A stretch of DNA of 64,000 bases from Lamprocystis purpurea DSM 4197 (GTDB lineage Bacteria; Pseudomonadota; Gammaproteobacteria; Chromatiales; Chromatiaceae): NCBI RefSeq assembly GCF_000379525.1, contig NZ_KB902564.1, forward strand, positions 62,001-126,000. Direction: 5' to 3'. The position numbers and the translations under genes were made by a program. Positions 7,969 through 17,600 of the stretch are shown here, in pieces. Each line of letters opens with the position of its first letter. The first letter of the stretch is position 1. The notes below the pieces were generated by a model. The model was not told the DNA's origin and did not search any database. It worked only from the letters and a program-made list of their open reading frames with translations.

Positions 7969-9571
7969 GCGCCCCGGCGGCATCGTGCCCGCATCGCCCC
8001 CGCCGAGACCGACCATGAACACCCGCAAGCTGCCCATCGGTATCCAGACCTTCGCCAAGATCCGCGAGGACGACTGTTATTACGTCGACAAGACCGGCTT
8101 TATCCGGCAATTGATCGCCGCGGGCAGCCAATATTTCCTCTCCCGCCCGCGACGCTTCGGCAAGTCACTGTTGATCGACACCATCGCCGAGGTCTTCGCC
8201 GGCAACGAACCGCTCTTTCGGGGGCTGGAGATCCACCCCCACTGGGACTGGTCGGTGCGCTTCCCGGTGATCCGGCTGAGCTTCGCCGAGGGTGTGCTGC
8301 ACAGCCGCGCGGCGCTCGATGCCCGGATCGACGACCTGCTGCGCATCAACGCCGAGGCACTGGACCTGACCCTGCACCCGGGGCTTGATGTGGCCGGCAC
8401 CTTCGGCGACCTGATCCGCCGCGCACAGACCCGGCATGGCCAGCGGGTCGTGGTCCTGGTGGACGAGTACGACAAGCCGATCCTGGACAATCTCACCGAC
8501 CCCGACACCGCCCGGGCCATGCGCGATGGGTTGCGCAATCTGTACTCGGTCATCAAGGGCGCCGACGCGCACCTGCGCTTTGCCTTTCTGACCGGGGTCA
8601 GCAAGTTCAGTAAGGTGAGCATTTTCTCCGGGCTCAATAATCTCAATGATATTACCATCGATGCCCGCTATTCGGCCCTGTGCGGCTACACCGAGGCGGA
8701 TGTGGATCAGGTCTTCGCGCCGGAACTCCCGGGGCTCGACCGGGCCGAGGTACGCCGCTGGTACAACGGTTACAACTGGACCGGGGAGGCGGTCTATAAC
8801 CCCTTTGACCTGCTGTTGCTCTTTGCGAAGCGCGAGTTTCGCGCGTTTTGGTTCGAGACCGGTACGCCAACCTTTCTGGTCGATCTGCTCACCCGGCGGC
8901 AGTTCTTCACCCCGCGGCTGGCCCAGTTGCGCGCCGACGACGCTCTGCTGTCGGCCTTCGACGTCGACCAGATTGCCCCCGAGGCGCTGTTGTGGCAGAC
9001 CGGCTATCTCACCTTCACCGGCAGCCGACGGCTCGGGGCGCGGCTGGAATACACCCTGGGTTATCCGAACCTGGAGGTGGAAGCCGCGCTCAACGACTGC
9101 CTGGCCAAGGCCATGATCGGCGAGCCCGGCCAGGCCAGCGAGCTGGCCAGCCGACTCTACGATGTCCTGGTCGGCGGCGACTTTGAGGCACTGCGCGCCC
9201 ATGTCCAGGCCCTGTTCGACGCCATCCCCCATCAGTGGCACGATAACAACCCCATCGCCCGTTACGAGGGTTTCTATGCCAGCGTCTTCTACAGCCACAT
9301 CGCCGCCCTGGGCCTGGACCTGACCCCCGAGGATGCCACCTCACACGGGCGCATTGACCTGACACTGCGCTTCAACGCCCAGGTCTGGCTATTCGAGTTC
9401 AAGGTGGTGGAACTCGCCCCCGCGGGCCGCGCATTGCAACAACTCAAAGACCGCGGCTATGCCGACAAATACCGCGCGCAGGGCCTGCCGATCCATCTGA
9501 TCGGCATCGAATTCAGTCGTGAGCGGCGGACCCTGGTCGGCTTTGAGGTCGAGACCCTGGCGCCGACCTGA
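7969..9571 (+). repeat. Direct repeat copy B (AAA/PD-(D/E)XK gene plus leader)
   Basis: Second copy of the repeat at 3203-4802. Similarity starts about 45 bases before the ATG and ends at the stop codon. Confidence 0.85.
8015..9571 (+). CDS. AAA-ATPase-like protein with C-terminal PD-(D/E)XK nuclease domain (copy B)
   Basis: A 518-residue paralogue of the protein at 3249-4802 with the same architecture: RPRRFGKSLLIDT (Walker A-like), VVVLVDEYDKPIL (Walker B-like) and GRIDLTLRF...WLFEFKV (nuclease core). ATG 8015 was chosen because it lies at the same place as the copy A start, and the bases before it (CCGAGACCGACC) are the same. The C-terminal ~130 residues are almost identical to copy A. 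Residues ~95-145 differ strongly (EGVLHSRAALDAR... against GGVLRDRQELDER...), so this patch may be specificity-determining. The function is unknown. Confidence 0.92.
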   Translation: MNTRKLPIGIQTFAKIREDDCYYVDKTGFIRQLIAAGSQYFLSRPRRFGKSLLIDTIAEVFAGNEPLFRGLEIHPHWDWSVRFPVIRLSFAEGVLHSRAALDARIDDLLRINAEALDLTLHPGLDVAGTFGDLIRRAQTRHGQRVVVLVDEYDKPILDNLTDPDTARAMRDGLRNLYSVIKGADAHLRFAFLTGVSKFSKVSIFSGLNNLNDITIDARYSALCGYTEADVDQVFAPELPGLDRAEVRRWYNGYNWTGEAVYNPFDLLLLFAKREFRAFWFETGTPTFLVDLLTRRQFFTPRLAQLRADDALLSAFDVDQIAPEALLWQTGYLTFTGSRRLGARLEYTLGYPNLEVEAALNDCLAKAMIGEPGQASELASRLYDVLVGGDFEALRAHVQALFDAIPHQWHDNNPIARYEGFYASVFYSHIAALGLDLTPEDATSHGRIDLTLRFNAQVWLFEFKVVELAPAGRALQQLKDRGYADKYRAQGLPIHLIGIEFSRERRTLVGFEVETLAPT

Positions 9572-9597
9572 GGCGACGCGAGGCGGGATGCCCCCCG

Positions 9598-9690
9598 GTG
9601 GGAGCGGCTTTAGCCGCGACGCGAGACCGCGGTGCCCCGCGACACTCGGACAACCCGCGAGGTCTCGTCGCGGCTGAGCAATGGGCAAGT
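9598..9690. repeat. Palindromic intergenic repeat, variant
   Basis: A long imperfect hairpin starting with GTGGGAGCGGC, as in the elements at 4899 and 61071, but with a different stem (GACGCGAGACCGCGG against GCGAGGTCTCGTCGCGG). It directly follows the copy B gene. Confidence 0.7.
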
Positions 9691-9702
9691 ATTCGCGGTA
9701 TG

Positions 9703-9790
9703 CGGCCTTGATCATAATCCCGGCCAGCGGCGTGCGTAGTCAGGGCTTCAAGCCCTGACGGTGTCAGGCCAAGATGGCCAGACTACGCAC
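9703..9790. repeat. Dispersed ~90-base repeat, copy 1
   Basis: Begins with the motif GGCCTTGATCATAATCCCGG, then GCGGCGTGCGTAGTCAGGGC, then two hairpins (GTCAGGGCTT/AAGCCCTGAC and TCAGGCCA/TGGCCAGA). It is closely matched by 31451-31537. It fills the gap before the TauE gene; no gene is seen in 9572-9901. Confidence 0.8.
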
Positions 9791-9901
9791 CCAGCGAGCC
9801 CTAATGGCCGGAAGGTGCATCCTTTTGCGGTCGCCTGCGTCTCCTCCCATGTCGGGGGCTATCCGCTGCTTGCCATGACCTGTTTCGAGGATGTCTCACC
9901 C

Positions 9902-10654
9902 ATGACCGTGCTCGTCATCACCGCCCTGCTGACCTTCGCCCTGACCACGCTCTTCAGCATGGCCGGGGTCGGTGCGGCGCTGATCCTGATCCCGGTCTTT
10001 CTGGCCTTCGGGATCGAATTGCAGACGGCCATGGCCACTGCCTTGCTGCTCAACGCGGTGGGGATGTCGATCGCCTCCATCACCTTCGTGCGCAAGGGGC
10101 TGGTGGAATGGCGACTGGTCGTGCCGATGCTGGTGCTGGCGGTTGGGCTGTCGCCGCTCGGGGTCTGGGCCGCCCACGGGATGGACCCTAGCCTGTTGTT
10201 GTGGCTGTTCGTGGGCTTTCTGGTCTTCGCCGCGGGGATGATGATGTTGTACCAACCCAAGCCGCGCGAGACCCGCGCCTCCCTGGCGGCGACCCTGGCG
10301 CTGGGGTTGCCGGTGGGCGGGGCGGCTGGCTTCATCGGCGGTCTGCTCGGGGTGGGCGGCGGAAACGTGATCGTCCCGGCCCTGGTGGCATCCGGTCTGG
10401 AGCCCAAACGGGCCTCGGCCAGCGCCTCATTCGTTGTGATCTTTGCCTCCATCAGCGGCTTTCTGGCCCATGTCCAGGTCGCCCGGATCGACACCGCCCT
10501 GCTCGGCGTCACCGCGTTGGCGACGATGGTCGGCGCGGCCTTGGGTGCCTGGCTGGCGACTGAACGCCTGTCGGCCGCGCAGTTGAAGCGCGCCATTGCC
10601 CTGGTCCTGATCGCGGTCGCCGCCAAGACGGCGTGGGATCTGCTGTGGCCCTGA
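9902..10654 (+). CDS. Sulfite exporter TauE/SafE family membrane protein
   Basis: A 250-residue integral membrane protein with about eight hydrophobic segments. The paired glycine-rich motifs of the family are visible: FSMAGVGAALILIPVF in the N-terminal half and GGLLGVGGGNVIVPAL in the C-terminal half. The family exports sulfur-containing anions such as sulfite or sulfoacetate; the actual substrate is not shown. I chose ATG 9902 (preceded by GAGG); ATG 9875 in the same frame would add nine residues. After the stop there is a triple near-tandem repeat of GCGGCCCTGAT. A 22-residue open frame at 10738 is too short to assign. Confidence 0.88.
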   Translation: MTVLVITALLTFALTTLFSMAGVGAALILIPVFLAFGIELQTAMATALLLNAVGMSIASITFVRKGLVEWRLVVPMLVLAVGLSPLGVWAAHGMDPSLLLWLFVGFLVFAAGMMMLYQPKPRETRASLAATLALGLPVGGAAGFIGGLLGVGGGNVIVPALVASGLEPKRASASASFVVIFASISGFLAHVQVARIDTALLGVTALATMVGAALGAWLATERLSAAQLKRAIALVLIAVAAKTAWDLLWP

Positions 10655-10835
10655 TGCGGCCCTGATGCGGCCCTGATACGACATGGCGCATTGGCCCTTT
10701 GTCTTAACGATATCATCCCGGAATCAGGAGCCGAACATGAACGATGACCGTGAAACCCTCCTGGGCGAGAACCACGTCTGCATCCCGTGCTCCGGGTACG
10801 AGCGCTGATCACCGACTGAGACCAAGACCTACGCC

Positions 10836-11888
10836 ATGCACCCGGAAACCGTTACCACCACCGACACCCACGCCTTGCGCCCCTGGCTCTGGGGCCTACC
10901 CCTGGCTGCCGCCCTGTGGGTGGCGGTCTATTGGCATCTCTCCGATCTGGCCGACCTGCTGGTGTCAGCCGCGGGGCTGTCGCGCGCGACGCACTGGGGC
11001 GAGGCGACCCACTTCTTCCTCTACGACACCCCCAAGGTCCTGCTCTTGCTGACCGGTATCGTCTTCCTGATGGGGGTCATCCAGACTTTCTTCGCCCCGG
11101 AGCGCACCCGGGCGCTGTTAGCCGGGCGACGGCTGGGGATCGGCAACGCCATGGCCGCGAGCCTGGGGATCGTCACGCCCTTCTGCTCCTGCTCGGCGGT
11201 GCCGCTGTTCATCGGCTTTCTTTCGGCCGGGGTCCCGCTGGGAATCACCTTTTCGTTTCTGATCGCCGCGCCGATGATCAACGAGATTGCGCTCGCCCTG
11301 CTGCTCGGCCTCTTCGGCTGGAAGGTGGCGGCGCTCTATCTGGGGATGGGACTCCTGATCGCGATCGTCGCCGGGCTCATCATCGGTCGGCTCAAGATGG
11401 AGCGCTATCTGGAGGACTGGGTGCGTGCCATCCATCAGGGTACGGCGGCGGCCCCCAGCAACACGTCGTATACCTGGGTCGAGCGCTTCGAAGCCGGTTG
11501 GCACCATGTGCGCGAGATCGTCGGCAAGGTCTGGCCCTATGTGCTGGTGGGCATCGGGCTCGGCGCGGCCATCCACGGCTTCGTGCCGCAGGACTTCATG
11601 GCGAGTTTCATGGGCCGCGATGTCTGGTGGGCGGTGCCGGCGGCGGTGGTGCTCGGGGTGCCCATGTACACCAATGCGGCGGGGATTCTGCCGATCGTCG
11701 AGGCCCTGATCGGCAAGGGGGCGGCGCTTGGCACCACGCTCGCCTTTATGATGAGCGTCATCGCGCTCTCCGCACCGGAGATGCTGATTCTGCGCAAGGT
11801 ACTCAAATGGCCCCTGATTGCGACCTTCATCGGGGTCGTGGCGACCGGCATCCTGCTGGTGGGCTATGTCTTCAATCTCGTTCTGTGA
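10836..11888 (+). CDS. UPF0718/DUF318 permease (ArsP-like family)
   Basis: A 350-residue membrane protein of the predicted permease family PF03773, which includes ArsP exporters of trivalent organoarsenicals. The signature TPFCSCSAVPLFIGFLSAGV with its Cys-x-Cys is present, followed by a second matching half (GVPMYTNAAGILPIVEALI, LSAPEMLILRKVL). About eight to ten hydrophobic segments are seen. The thioredoxin-like gene follows 11 bases downstream, a pairing common in this family. The role in export of a thiol-reactive metalloid is an inference from the family and from the arsenic genes on both sides. Confidence 0.88.
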   Translation: MHPETVTTTDTHALRPWLWGLPLAAALWVAVYWHLSDLADLLVSAAGLSRATHWGEATHFFLYDTPKVLLLLTGIVFLMGVIQTFFAPERTRALLAGRRLGIGNAMAASLGIVTPFCSCSAVPLFIGFLSAGVPLGITFSFLIAAPMINEIALALLLGLFGWKVAALYLGMGLLIAIVAGLIIGRLKMERYLEDWVRAIHQGTAAAPSNTSYTWVERFEAGWHHVREIVGKVWPYVLVGIGLGAAIHGFVPQDFMASFMGRDVWWAVPAAVVLGVPMYTNAAGILPIVEALIGKGAALGTTLAFMMSVIALSAPEMLILRKVLKWPLIATFIGVVATGILLVGYVFNLVL

Positions 11889-11899
11889 GGCGTTCCATC

Positions 11900-12133
11900 A
11901 TGAAAACCATCAAGGTCCTGGGTTCCGGCTGTCGTAACTGTCAGACCACGGCGCAATTGATCGCGGAGGTCGCCAAGGCCAAGGGGGTCGATATCGCGTT
12001 GGAGAAGGTCGAGTCGATGGCCGAGATCGTGGGCTTCGGTGTCATGTCCACCCCAGGCGTGGTCATCGATGGCCACGTGGTCCACGCGGGCGGTGTGCCG
12101 GACCGCAAGAAGATCGAGGGCTGGCTCGGCTGA
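11900..12133 (+). CDS. Small thioredoxin-like redox-active disulfide protein
   Basis: A 77-residue thioredoxin-fold protein of the TM0996/MTH895 type. The active site is CRNC at residues 11-14 in LGSGCRNCQTT, and the cis-Pro loop is MSTPGVVIDG. It lies immediately downstream of the permease and is probably co-transcribed with it. A role in reducing the permease Cys-x-Cys or its substrate is plausible but not shown. ATG 11900 gives the full-length domain. Confidence 0.9.
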   Translation: MKTIKVLGSGCRNCQTTAQLIAEVAKAKGVDIALEKVESMAEIVGFGVMSTPGVVIDGHVVHAGGVPDRKKIEGWLG

Positions 12134-12179
12134 GGCTAATCGCTGACAGGTTGCCGGGTGTATGATCAAGGCCAACAGA

Positions 12180-12386
12180 TCATGCCCCACCCCGCCGCGC
12201 CCTGAGAGTCATTGCTTGACGGCTTATTTCATCGAGACTCAGGTCTTCGTCCAGCGCTTGTCTCCATGCGGTGTAATCGAAGGGCTGTCGTTGGATCAGT
12301 GCGACAAACCGCTCCGCTTCGATGTCGCCCAAATATTGAGTCAGGACGCGCAGACCCTTGGCCCTTATCTCTGTGTCTGTGATCAT
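12180..12386 (-). CDS. Antitoxin-like partner of the adjacent PIN toxin
   Basis: A 68-residue protein (MITDTEIRAKGLRVL..., LDEISRQAMTLRARR) of a small family usually found beside PIN-domain proteins. Its ATG overlaps the stop of the toxin gene by four bases, so the two are translationally coupled, with the toxin first. It has no recognisable DNA-binding motif beyond a helical C-terminus. The assignment as antitoxin rests on the neighbour. Confidence 0.65.
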   Translation of the reverse strand: MITDTEIRAKGLRVLTQYLGDIEAERFVALIQRQPFDYTAWRQALDEDLSLDEISRQAMTLRARRGGA

Positions 12387-12817
12387 GGGAAGACCTCTTT
12401 GATGAAGCCGATCGGGTCGGTGACGCGGGTGCCTGGGATCAACGCGGCCCGCTTGAGGATGCCGTCATCGGTCGTCAGAAAGAACCCCGCACCGGCATGG
12501 ACGGCACAAGCCAGATGCAAGGCGTCGATCTTCTTGATGCCATGTTCTCGAAACCCGCGCGCCAGATCGAGCACGCCGGGGCTTTCCTCGATGTCCGCGG
12601 CGGCATAGGTGCGCCATCTGGCAATCTGCTCCCGCCTTTCCTCGAATGGATTCTTGCTGTTTTCGTAGTCAAGGATATACGACCACACCAAATCATAGGC
12701 GCCGTTGCGGATCGCCTCTTGAACCATCAGCTTGGCCTCCGATTCAAGCATGATCCGAGGACGCGATTGGTCGTCGTAGGGTCTGTTGAAGCAGCGCATG
12801 TCAAGATAGATCTTCAT
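12383..12817 (-). CDS. PIN domain nuclease (VapC-type toxin)
   Basis: A 144-residue PIN-domain protein. The acidic residues expected for metal binding are seen at the N-terminus (KIYLDMRCFNRP), in the middle (Glu in MLESEAK), and near the C-terminus (KKIDALHLACA and FLTTDDGILKRA). VapC-type PIN proteins cleave RNA, often tRNA or rRNA. The gene precedes its presumed antitoxin, the reverse of the classical vapBC order. Length and motifs look intact. Confidence 0.82.
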   Translation of the reverse strand: MKIYLDMRCFNRPYDDQSRPRIMLESEAKLMVQEAIRNGAYDLVWSYILDYENSKNPFEERREQIARWRTYAAADIEESPGVLDLARGFREHGIKKIDALHLACAVHAGAGFFLTTDDGILKRAALIPGTRVTDPIGFIKEVFP

Positions 12818-12980
12818 TGCCGAGTTGCCGGGTATGGGCTTTTATGACCCTGCCACAGATTCGCCGGCAGGGCTCCTCACGCCGACTTGCTGGCCGCAAG
12901 CGCGACCAGCGGGACGCGAAGCGGAGCTTCGCAGCATTCCAAAGGACACCTTGGGAATGAGTCAGCCTCAAGCGAGTCAA

Positions 12981-13525
12981 TCAGGGCATAAGCATTCTGC
13001 ATACGCGGAAACCGATGGCCCAGCTGTGATCGCGGTTGGGCGGGTATCGACGCGCAGACCGCAATATCCACGGAGGACAACCGAAACTGCCGCCGCGCAC
13101 CACCGGCCGCCCGCGATCACCACTCCGGGAAAGGCTACCGTCTATTTCAACACCGACGTCGCTTTCGTTCCAGCAGTACTCCGTCCATTCATCACCGTTG
13201 CCATGCGTCTCATAGAGGCCCCAAGGGTTAGCCGGTAGGCTTCCCACCGGGACAGTCTGGTTGCGGCTCGGACTTGTTGGTCCGCCGCCGTAGTCGTATT
13301 CGGTGTTGTAGTTCGCGTGGTAGGGGGAGATCGTCTCGCCAAAGTGAAAAGGGGTCGTCGTCCCGGCCCGGCAGGCGTATTCCCACTCCGCCTCGGAGGG
13401 CAGCCGATAGGTCTGGCCGGTCTGCGCGGATAGCCACCAACAGTAATGTACTGCGTCGTCCCAGGATACATTGCGGTCAGGAGTGTAGGAATCGCAGACG
13501 CTCGCATTCTCAGGCGCGACGGGTA
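12981..13525 (-). pseudogene. FGE-sulfatase (SUMF1) domain fragment lacking its N-terminal half
   Basis: About 180 residues of a formylglycine-generating-enzyme fold: RNVSWDDAVHYCWWLSA, YRLPSEAEWEYACRAGTTTP, NPWGLYETHGNGDEWT, VVRGGSFGCPP and the ending WAIGFRVC. The start of the domain is replaced in the same frame by a piece of a conjugation coupling protein (13526-13848). The final ~40 residues correspond to the variable tail of related FGE proteins in this window. No start codon or ribosome binding site fits, so it is treated as a remnant. Confidence 0.8.
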
Positions 13526-13848
13526 TGGAGCGCTTGATCCCGGCCCCGGCGATTGAGTTGCTGGCCTTGGCGATGCTGTCCATGCGCCCCAGGTTGGCGA
13601 ATTCGTCGATGCAGAACAGCACGCGCTCGCCGTTGGTGCCCAAGCCCTGGCGCTCCTGCATACCGCCGATCAGGATCTCGATCATAGCGCGCAGCCAGCG
13701 GTCGAGGGGGGTCGTAGTTGTGCTGGCCGAGCCAGATGGCGCCTTCCCGGTAGCGATACTTCTCGGCGACATAGAGCGGGTCGGCCCAGAGGGCGTGGGC
13801 GAGGGTGGTGCCACGGTGGCCATTGGCGGAGCTCGGGTCGTTGGTCAT
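13526..13848 (-). pseudogene. Fragment of VirD4/TraG-type conjugation coupling protein
   Basis: Two frames together show pieces of a type IV coupling ATPase. From ATG 13848, MTNDPSSANGHRGTTLA...GAIWLGQHNYD matches the N-terminal part. After a frame change near 13705-13715 (a G-run) the text continues LDRWLRAMIEILIGGMQE, then VLFCIDEFANLGRMDSIAKA, which contains the Walker B DEF region. Most of the ATPase is missing and the end runs in frame into the FGE fragment. This is the only trace of a conjugative element in the window. The gap 13849-14273 has no gene I recognise. Confidence 0.72.
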
Positions 13849-14273
13849 CGCGGGTGCGTCCTTAAGGGTTGGTTTGCGATCGATGCCTCTAACCCGGGCG
13901 GGTCGAGGGACCCTGCCGAATTCCTTAGGGCGCTGGGCTGTATCCACGGCAGTGGCCAATGGCCTATCAGCAACGTCGGGCTCGCTGACCAATGCACCGG
14001 CACTGAGCACCTGGCGTGCGCCCGCCAGTGGCAGGCCAAGCGCAAAGGGTACGGCGGGGGTCTGAGGTAGGCAAGGGGTGCTGAGGGACCGGGCGAGCCC
14101 GAGGTCTGGACGCCCTCTGTACGATGCCGCACGGAGTGTGCCCGTGCTTGTGCTTAGAGTGTCGTGGCAGTGCTGAAAGACTGCTCCTTCGCCGTGCCGC
14201 CGCCAGCCACGTTGGCGGCGCACGGTTGTCATGACTGACCATGGCGCGACCATGGCAATACCGGAGTGAGACG

Positions 14274-14663
14274 ATGACACACCCTATCCGTACCCTTTCG
14301 CTCGGCGCGACCCTGGTCATCGCGTGTGCCGCCTGGTCCGCGGGCGGGGCGGCGCAGCCCGCGTCGGCGCCGGGCCCCATGAGCTTCTCCGCGATGGACA
14401 AGAACGGCGACGGCACCGTGACCGCGCAGGAGTTCGCCGCCGCCCACGGCGAGCAGATGGCGGCCCGCGCGGCCCAGGGCGCCCCGATGCGCGGCGCGGC
14501 CAACGCCCCGGGCTTCGCCGACTTCGACGAGAATGCTGACGGCAAGATGACCCCGGCCGAGTTCGACGCCGGACGTCAGGCACGGATGCAGGGCCGCCCG
14601 GGGATGGGACCCGGCATGGGCGCGGGTCCTGGTCCGGGTAATGGGTCCGGCCCAGGAAAATAA
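14274..14663 (+). CDS. Secreted EF-hand protein
   Basis: A 129-residue protein with an N-terminal signal peptide (LSLGATLVIACAAWSAGGAAQ) and two EF-hand loops with complete ligand positions: DKNGDGTVTAQE and DENADGKMTPAE. The C-terminus is a Gly/Pro/Met-rich tail. It should bind calcium in the periplasm. It ends 20 bases before a P2-type ATPase gene on the same strand and may form a transcription unit with it. ATG 14274 was chosen because it begins directly before the signal peptide. Confidence 0.85.
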   Translation: MTHPIRTLSLGATLVIACAAWSAGGAAQPASAPGPMSFSAMDKNGDGTVTAQEFAAAHGEQMAARAAQGAPMRGAANAPGFADFDENADGKMTPAEFDAGRQARMQGRPGMGPGMGAGPGPGNGSGPGK

Positions 14664-14683
14664 GTCGCCAAACCGGTGCTCCG

Positions 14684-17600
14684 ATGACCAATTCCACGGA
14701 TGACAGTACGCAAGGTCTGACGGCCGCGGCAGCGGCCGAACGCCTGACCGAGGATGGCCCCAATGCCCTGCCCGGCGGCCAGCGGCGCAGCTTGTTGACC
14801 ATCGTCTGGGAGACGGCGCGGGAGCCGATGTTTCTGCTGCTGCTCACCGCCGGCACCCTGTACCTGATCTTCGGCGAATTGCAGGAGGGGCTGATCCTGT
14901 TCGGCTTTGTGCTGGTTACGCTCAGCCTCACCCTGTACCAGGAAGGCAAGACCGAACGGGCGATCGAGGCCTTGCGCGACCTCACCAGCCCGCGTGCCCT
15001 GGTACTGCGCGATGGTGCGGCCCAGCGCATCGCCGGGCGTGAGGTGGTCCGCGACGATCTGGTGATGCTCGTCGAGGGTGACCGGGTGCCGGCCGACACG
15101 GTGTTGGTCGCGGGCAGCGGGCTCCAGGTGGACGAGTCCCTGCTCACCGGCGAGGCGGTGCCGGTGACCAAGGTCATCGCCACCGGAGAGACCCCGGCCG
15201 CCCGGCCCGGCGGCGACGACACGCCCTTCGTCTATTCCGGGACGTTGGTCGTGGCGGGGCAGGGCACTGCACGGGTCACGGCCACCGGCCCCCGCAGCGA
15301 GATTGGCCGCATCGGCACCGCCCTGGGGACGCTGAAGCCCGAGCGCTCGCCGCTGCAGAAGCAAACGGCACGCCTGATCACCACGTTGGCGCTGCTCGCG
15401 CTGGGCATGAGTCTGTTGTTGATCCTGGTCCACGGCCTGATGCGCGGGGACTGGTTGCAGGCCGTATTGGCCGGCATTGCCCTGGCCATGGCCATGCTGC
15501 CGGAAGAGTACCCGGTGGTGCTGACGGTGTTTCCGGCCCTGGGCGCCTGGCGGCTTTCCAAAGAACAGGTGCTGACGCGGCGTGTCACCGCGATCGAGAC
15601 CCTGGGCGCAACCTCCGTGTTGTGCGTGGACAAGACCGGCACCCTCACCGAGAACCGGATGACGGTGACCCGGCTCCTGGTCGGCGCGGACGCCTTTGCG
15701 GTGGACGAGGCCGCGGCGGACGCGCTGCCCGAGGCATTTCATCCGCTGGTGGAGTTCTCGATCCTCGCCAGCGCCATCGACCCCTTCGATCCGATGGAGC
15801 AGGCCTTCCAGCGCCTGGGCCAGCGCTTTCTCGCCAATACCGAACATCTGCATCGTGACTGGACCCTGGTGCAGGAGTATGGCCTGACGCCCGAGTTGCG
15901 CGCCATGTCGCAGGTTTGGAAGGCCGCGGATGGCGCTGCTCACGTGGTCGCTGCCAAGGGCGCGCCGGAGGCGATCATCGATCTGTGCCATCTCGACCCG
16001 GACGTCCAGGCGCGGATTGCGGCCGAGGTGGAGACCCTGGCCGGCGCGGGCCTGCGGGTGCTGGCGGTGGCCCAGGCGCGTTTTGTCGGCGAGGACTGGC
16101 CGGCGGTCGAGCATGCATTCGACTTCACCTTCATTGGCCTCTTGGGCCTCTCCGACCCCCTGCGCGCGGAGATCCCCGCGGCGGTCGCCCAATGCCGTGA
16201 GGCCGGCATCCGGGTGGTGATGATCACCGGCGACTATCCCGCCACCGCCCGCACCATCGCCCGTCAGGCCGGACTGGCGGCGGATGACCTGCTCTCGGGC
16301 GACGACCTCACGGCGTTGAATGACGCGCAATTGCAGGCGCGCATGAAGACGGTAAGCGTCTGCGCCCGGATTGCGCCCGAACAGAAACTGCGCATCGTCC
16401 AGGCGCTCAAGGCCGACGGCGAGATCACCGCCATGACCGGCGACGGTGTCAACGACGCCCCCGCGCTCAAGGCCGCCCACGTCGGCATCGCCATGGGCGG
16501 ACGCGGCACCGACGTGGCCCGCGAGGCCGCCTCGCTGGTGCTGCTGGACGACAACTTCGCCTCCATCGTGCGTGCGGTGCGCCTCGGTCGGCGCATCTTC
16601 GACAACATGCGCAAGTCCATGTCCTACATCTTGGCCGTGCATGTGCCGATCGCCGGCATGGCCCTGTTCCCGGTCCTGCTGGGCTATCCGGCCATGCTGT
16701 TTCCGATGCACATCGCGTTTCTTGAACTGATCATCGACCCCGCCTGCTCGCTGGCCTTCGAGAACGAACCGGAAGAGCCTGACAGCATGCAGCGCCCGCC
16801 GCGCGATCCCGAGGCGCAACTGTTTGGCGGCGCGACGCTGCTGCTGGCGCTGTTGCAAGGCCTGGGGGTGCTCGCGGTAGTGATGGGCGCCTATACGTGG
16901 GCACACCTGCAACTAAGCGAGCCGGCGGCCCGCGCCTTCGCCTTCACGACACTCGTGATCGCCAATCTGGCGCTGATCTTCTCCCATCGGTCACGCGCAC
17001 GCTCCTGGCTTGCCTCGCTGCTGGCACCCAATGCCACCCTGTGGATTGTCACCGGGCTGGCGCTGGGGTTGCTGGCCTTGGCGCTTTACCTGCCGGGACT
17101 GTCCGGCGTCTTTCGCTTCGCACCCTTGCCGCCGGCTGAACTGGCGATGGCCGTCGGGTTGGGACTGGCCAGCGTGCTCTGGTTCCAGTTGCTCAAGCTC
17201 GGCCCGCTTACCCCGCGCCTGGTGTGGGGCATCGTGGCTTTCGCCGGCACGGCGGGGGTGGTCGCGAGCCTCGCTCTGACCCCTTGGCTCAACTTGCAGC
17301 CCTGTCAACTGTGCATCTTCCAGCGCCTGCTGTTCATGGCCATCGCCGTGTTGGCGCTGATCGCGGCGGTCCCGGCCAGCGCGCGGTGGCGCTGGCTCCC
17401 GGCCGTCCTGACCCTGGGGGTGGCGACCCTGGGTCTGGCCGTCGCCGGGTACCAGAGCTGGCTCCAGTTCCCGCCCGCGAACACGGTCTCCTGCAGCGCA
17501 GGCCAACTCTCCCGGATCGAGGACCTGGTGGAATGGCTCGGCCAACAGGTCCCGACCCTGTTCCTCGCCGGCGGTTTCTGCGACGAAGCGCAATTCGTCG

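Noticed and set aside
10738-10806. 22-residue open frame with CIPC motif before the UPF0718 permease
   Set aside because: Too short and without recognisable similarity; it may be a leftover but cannot be supported as a gene.
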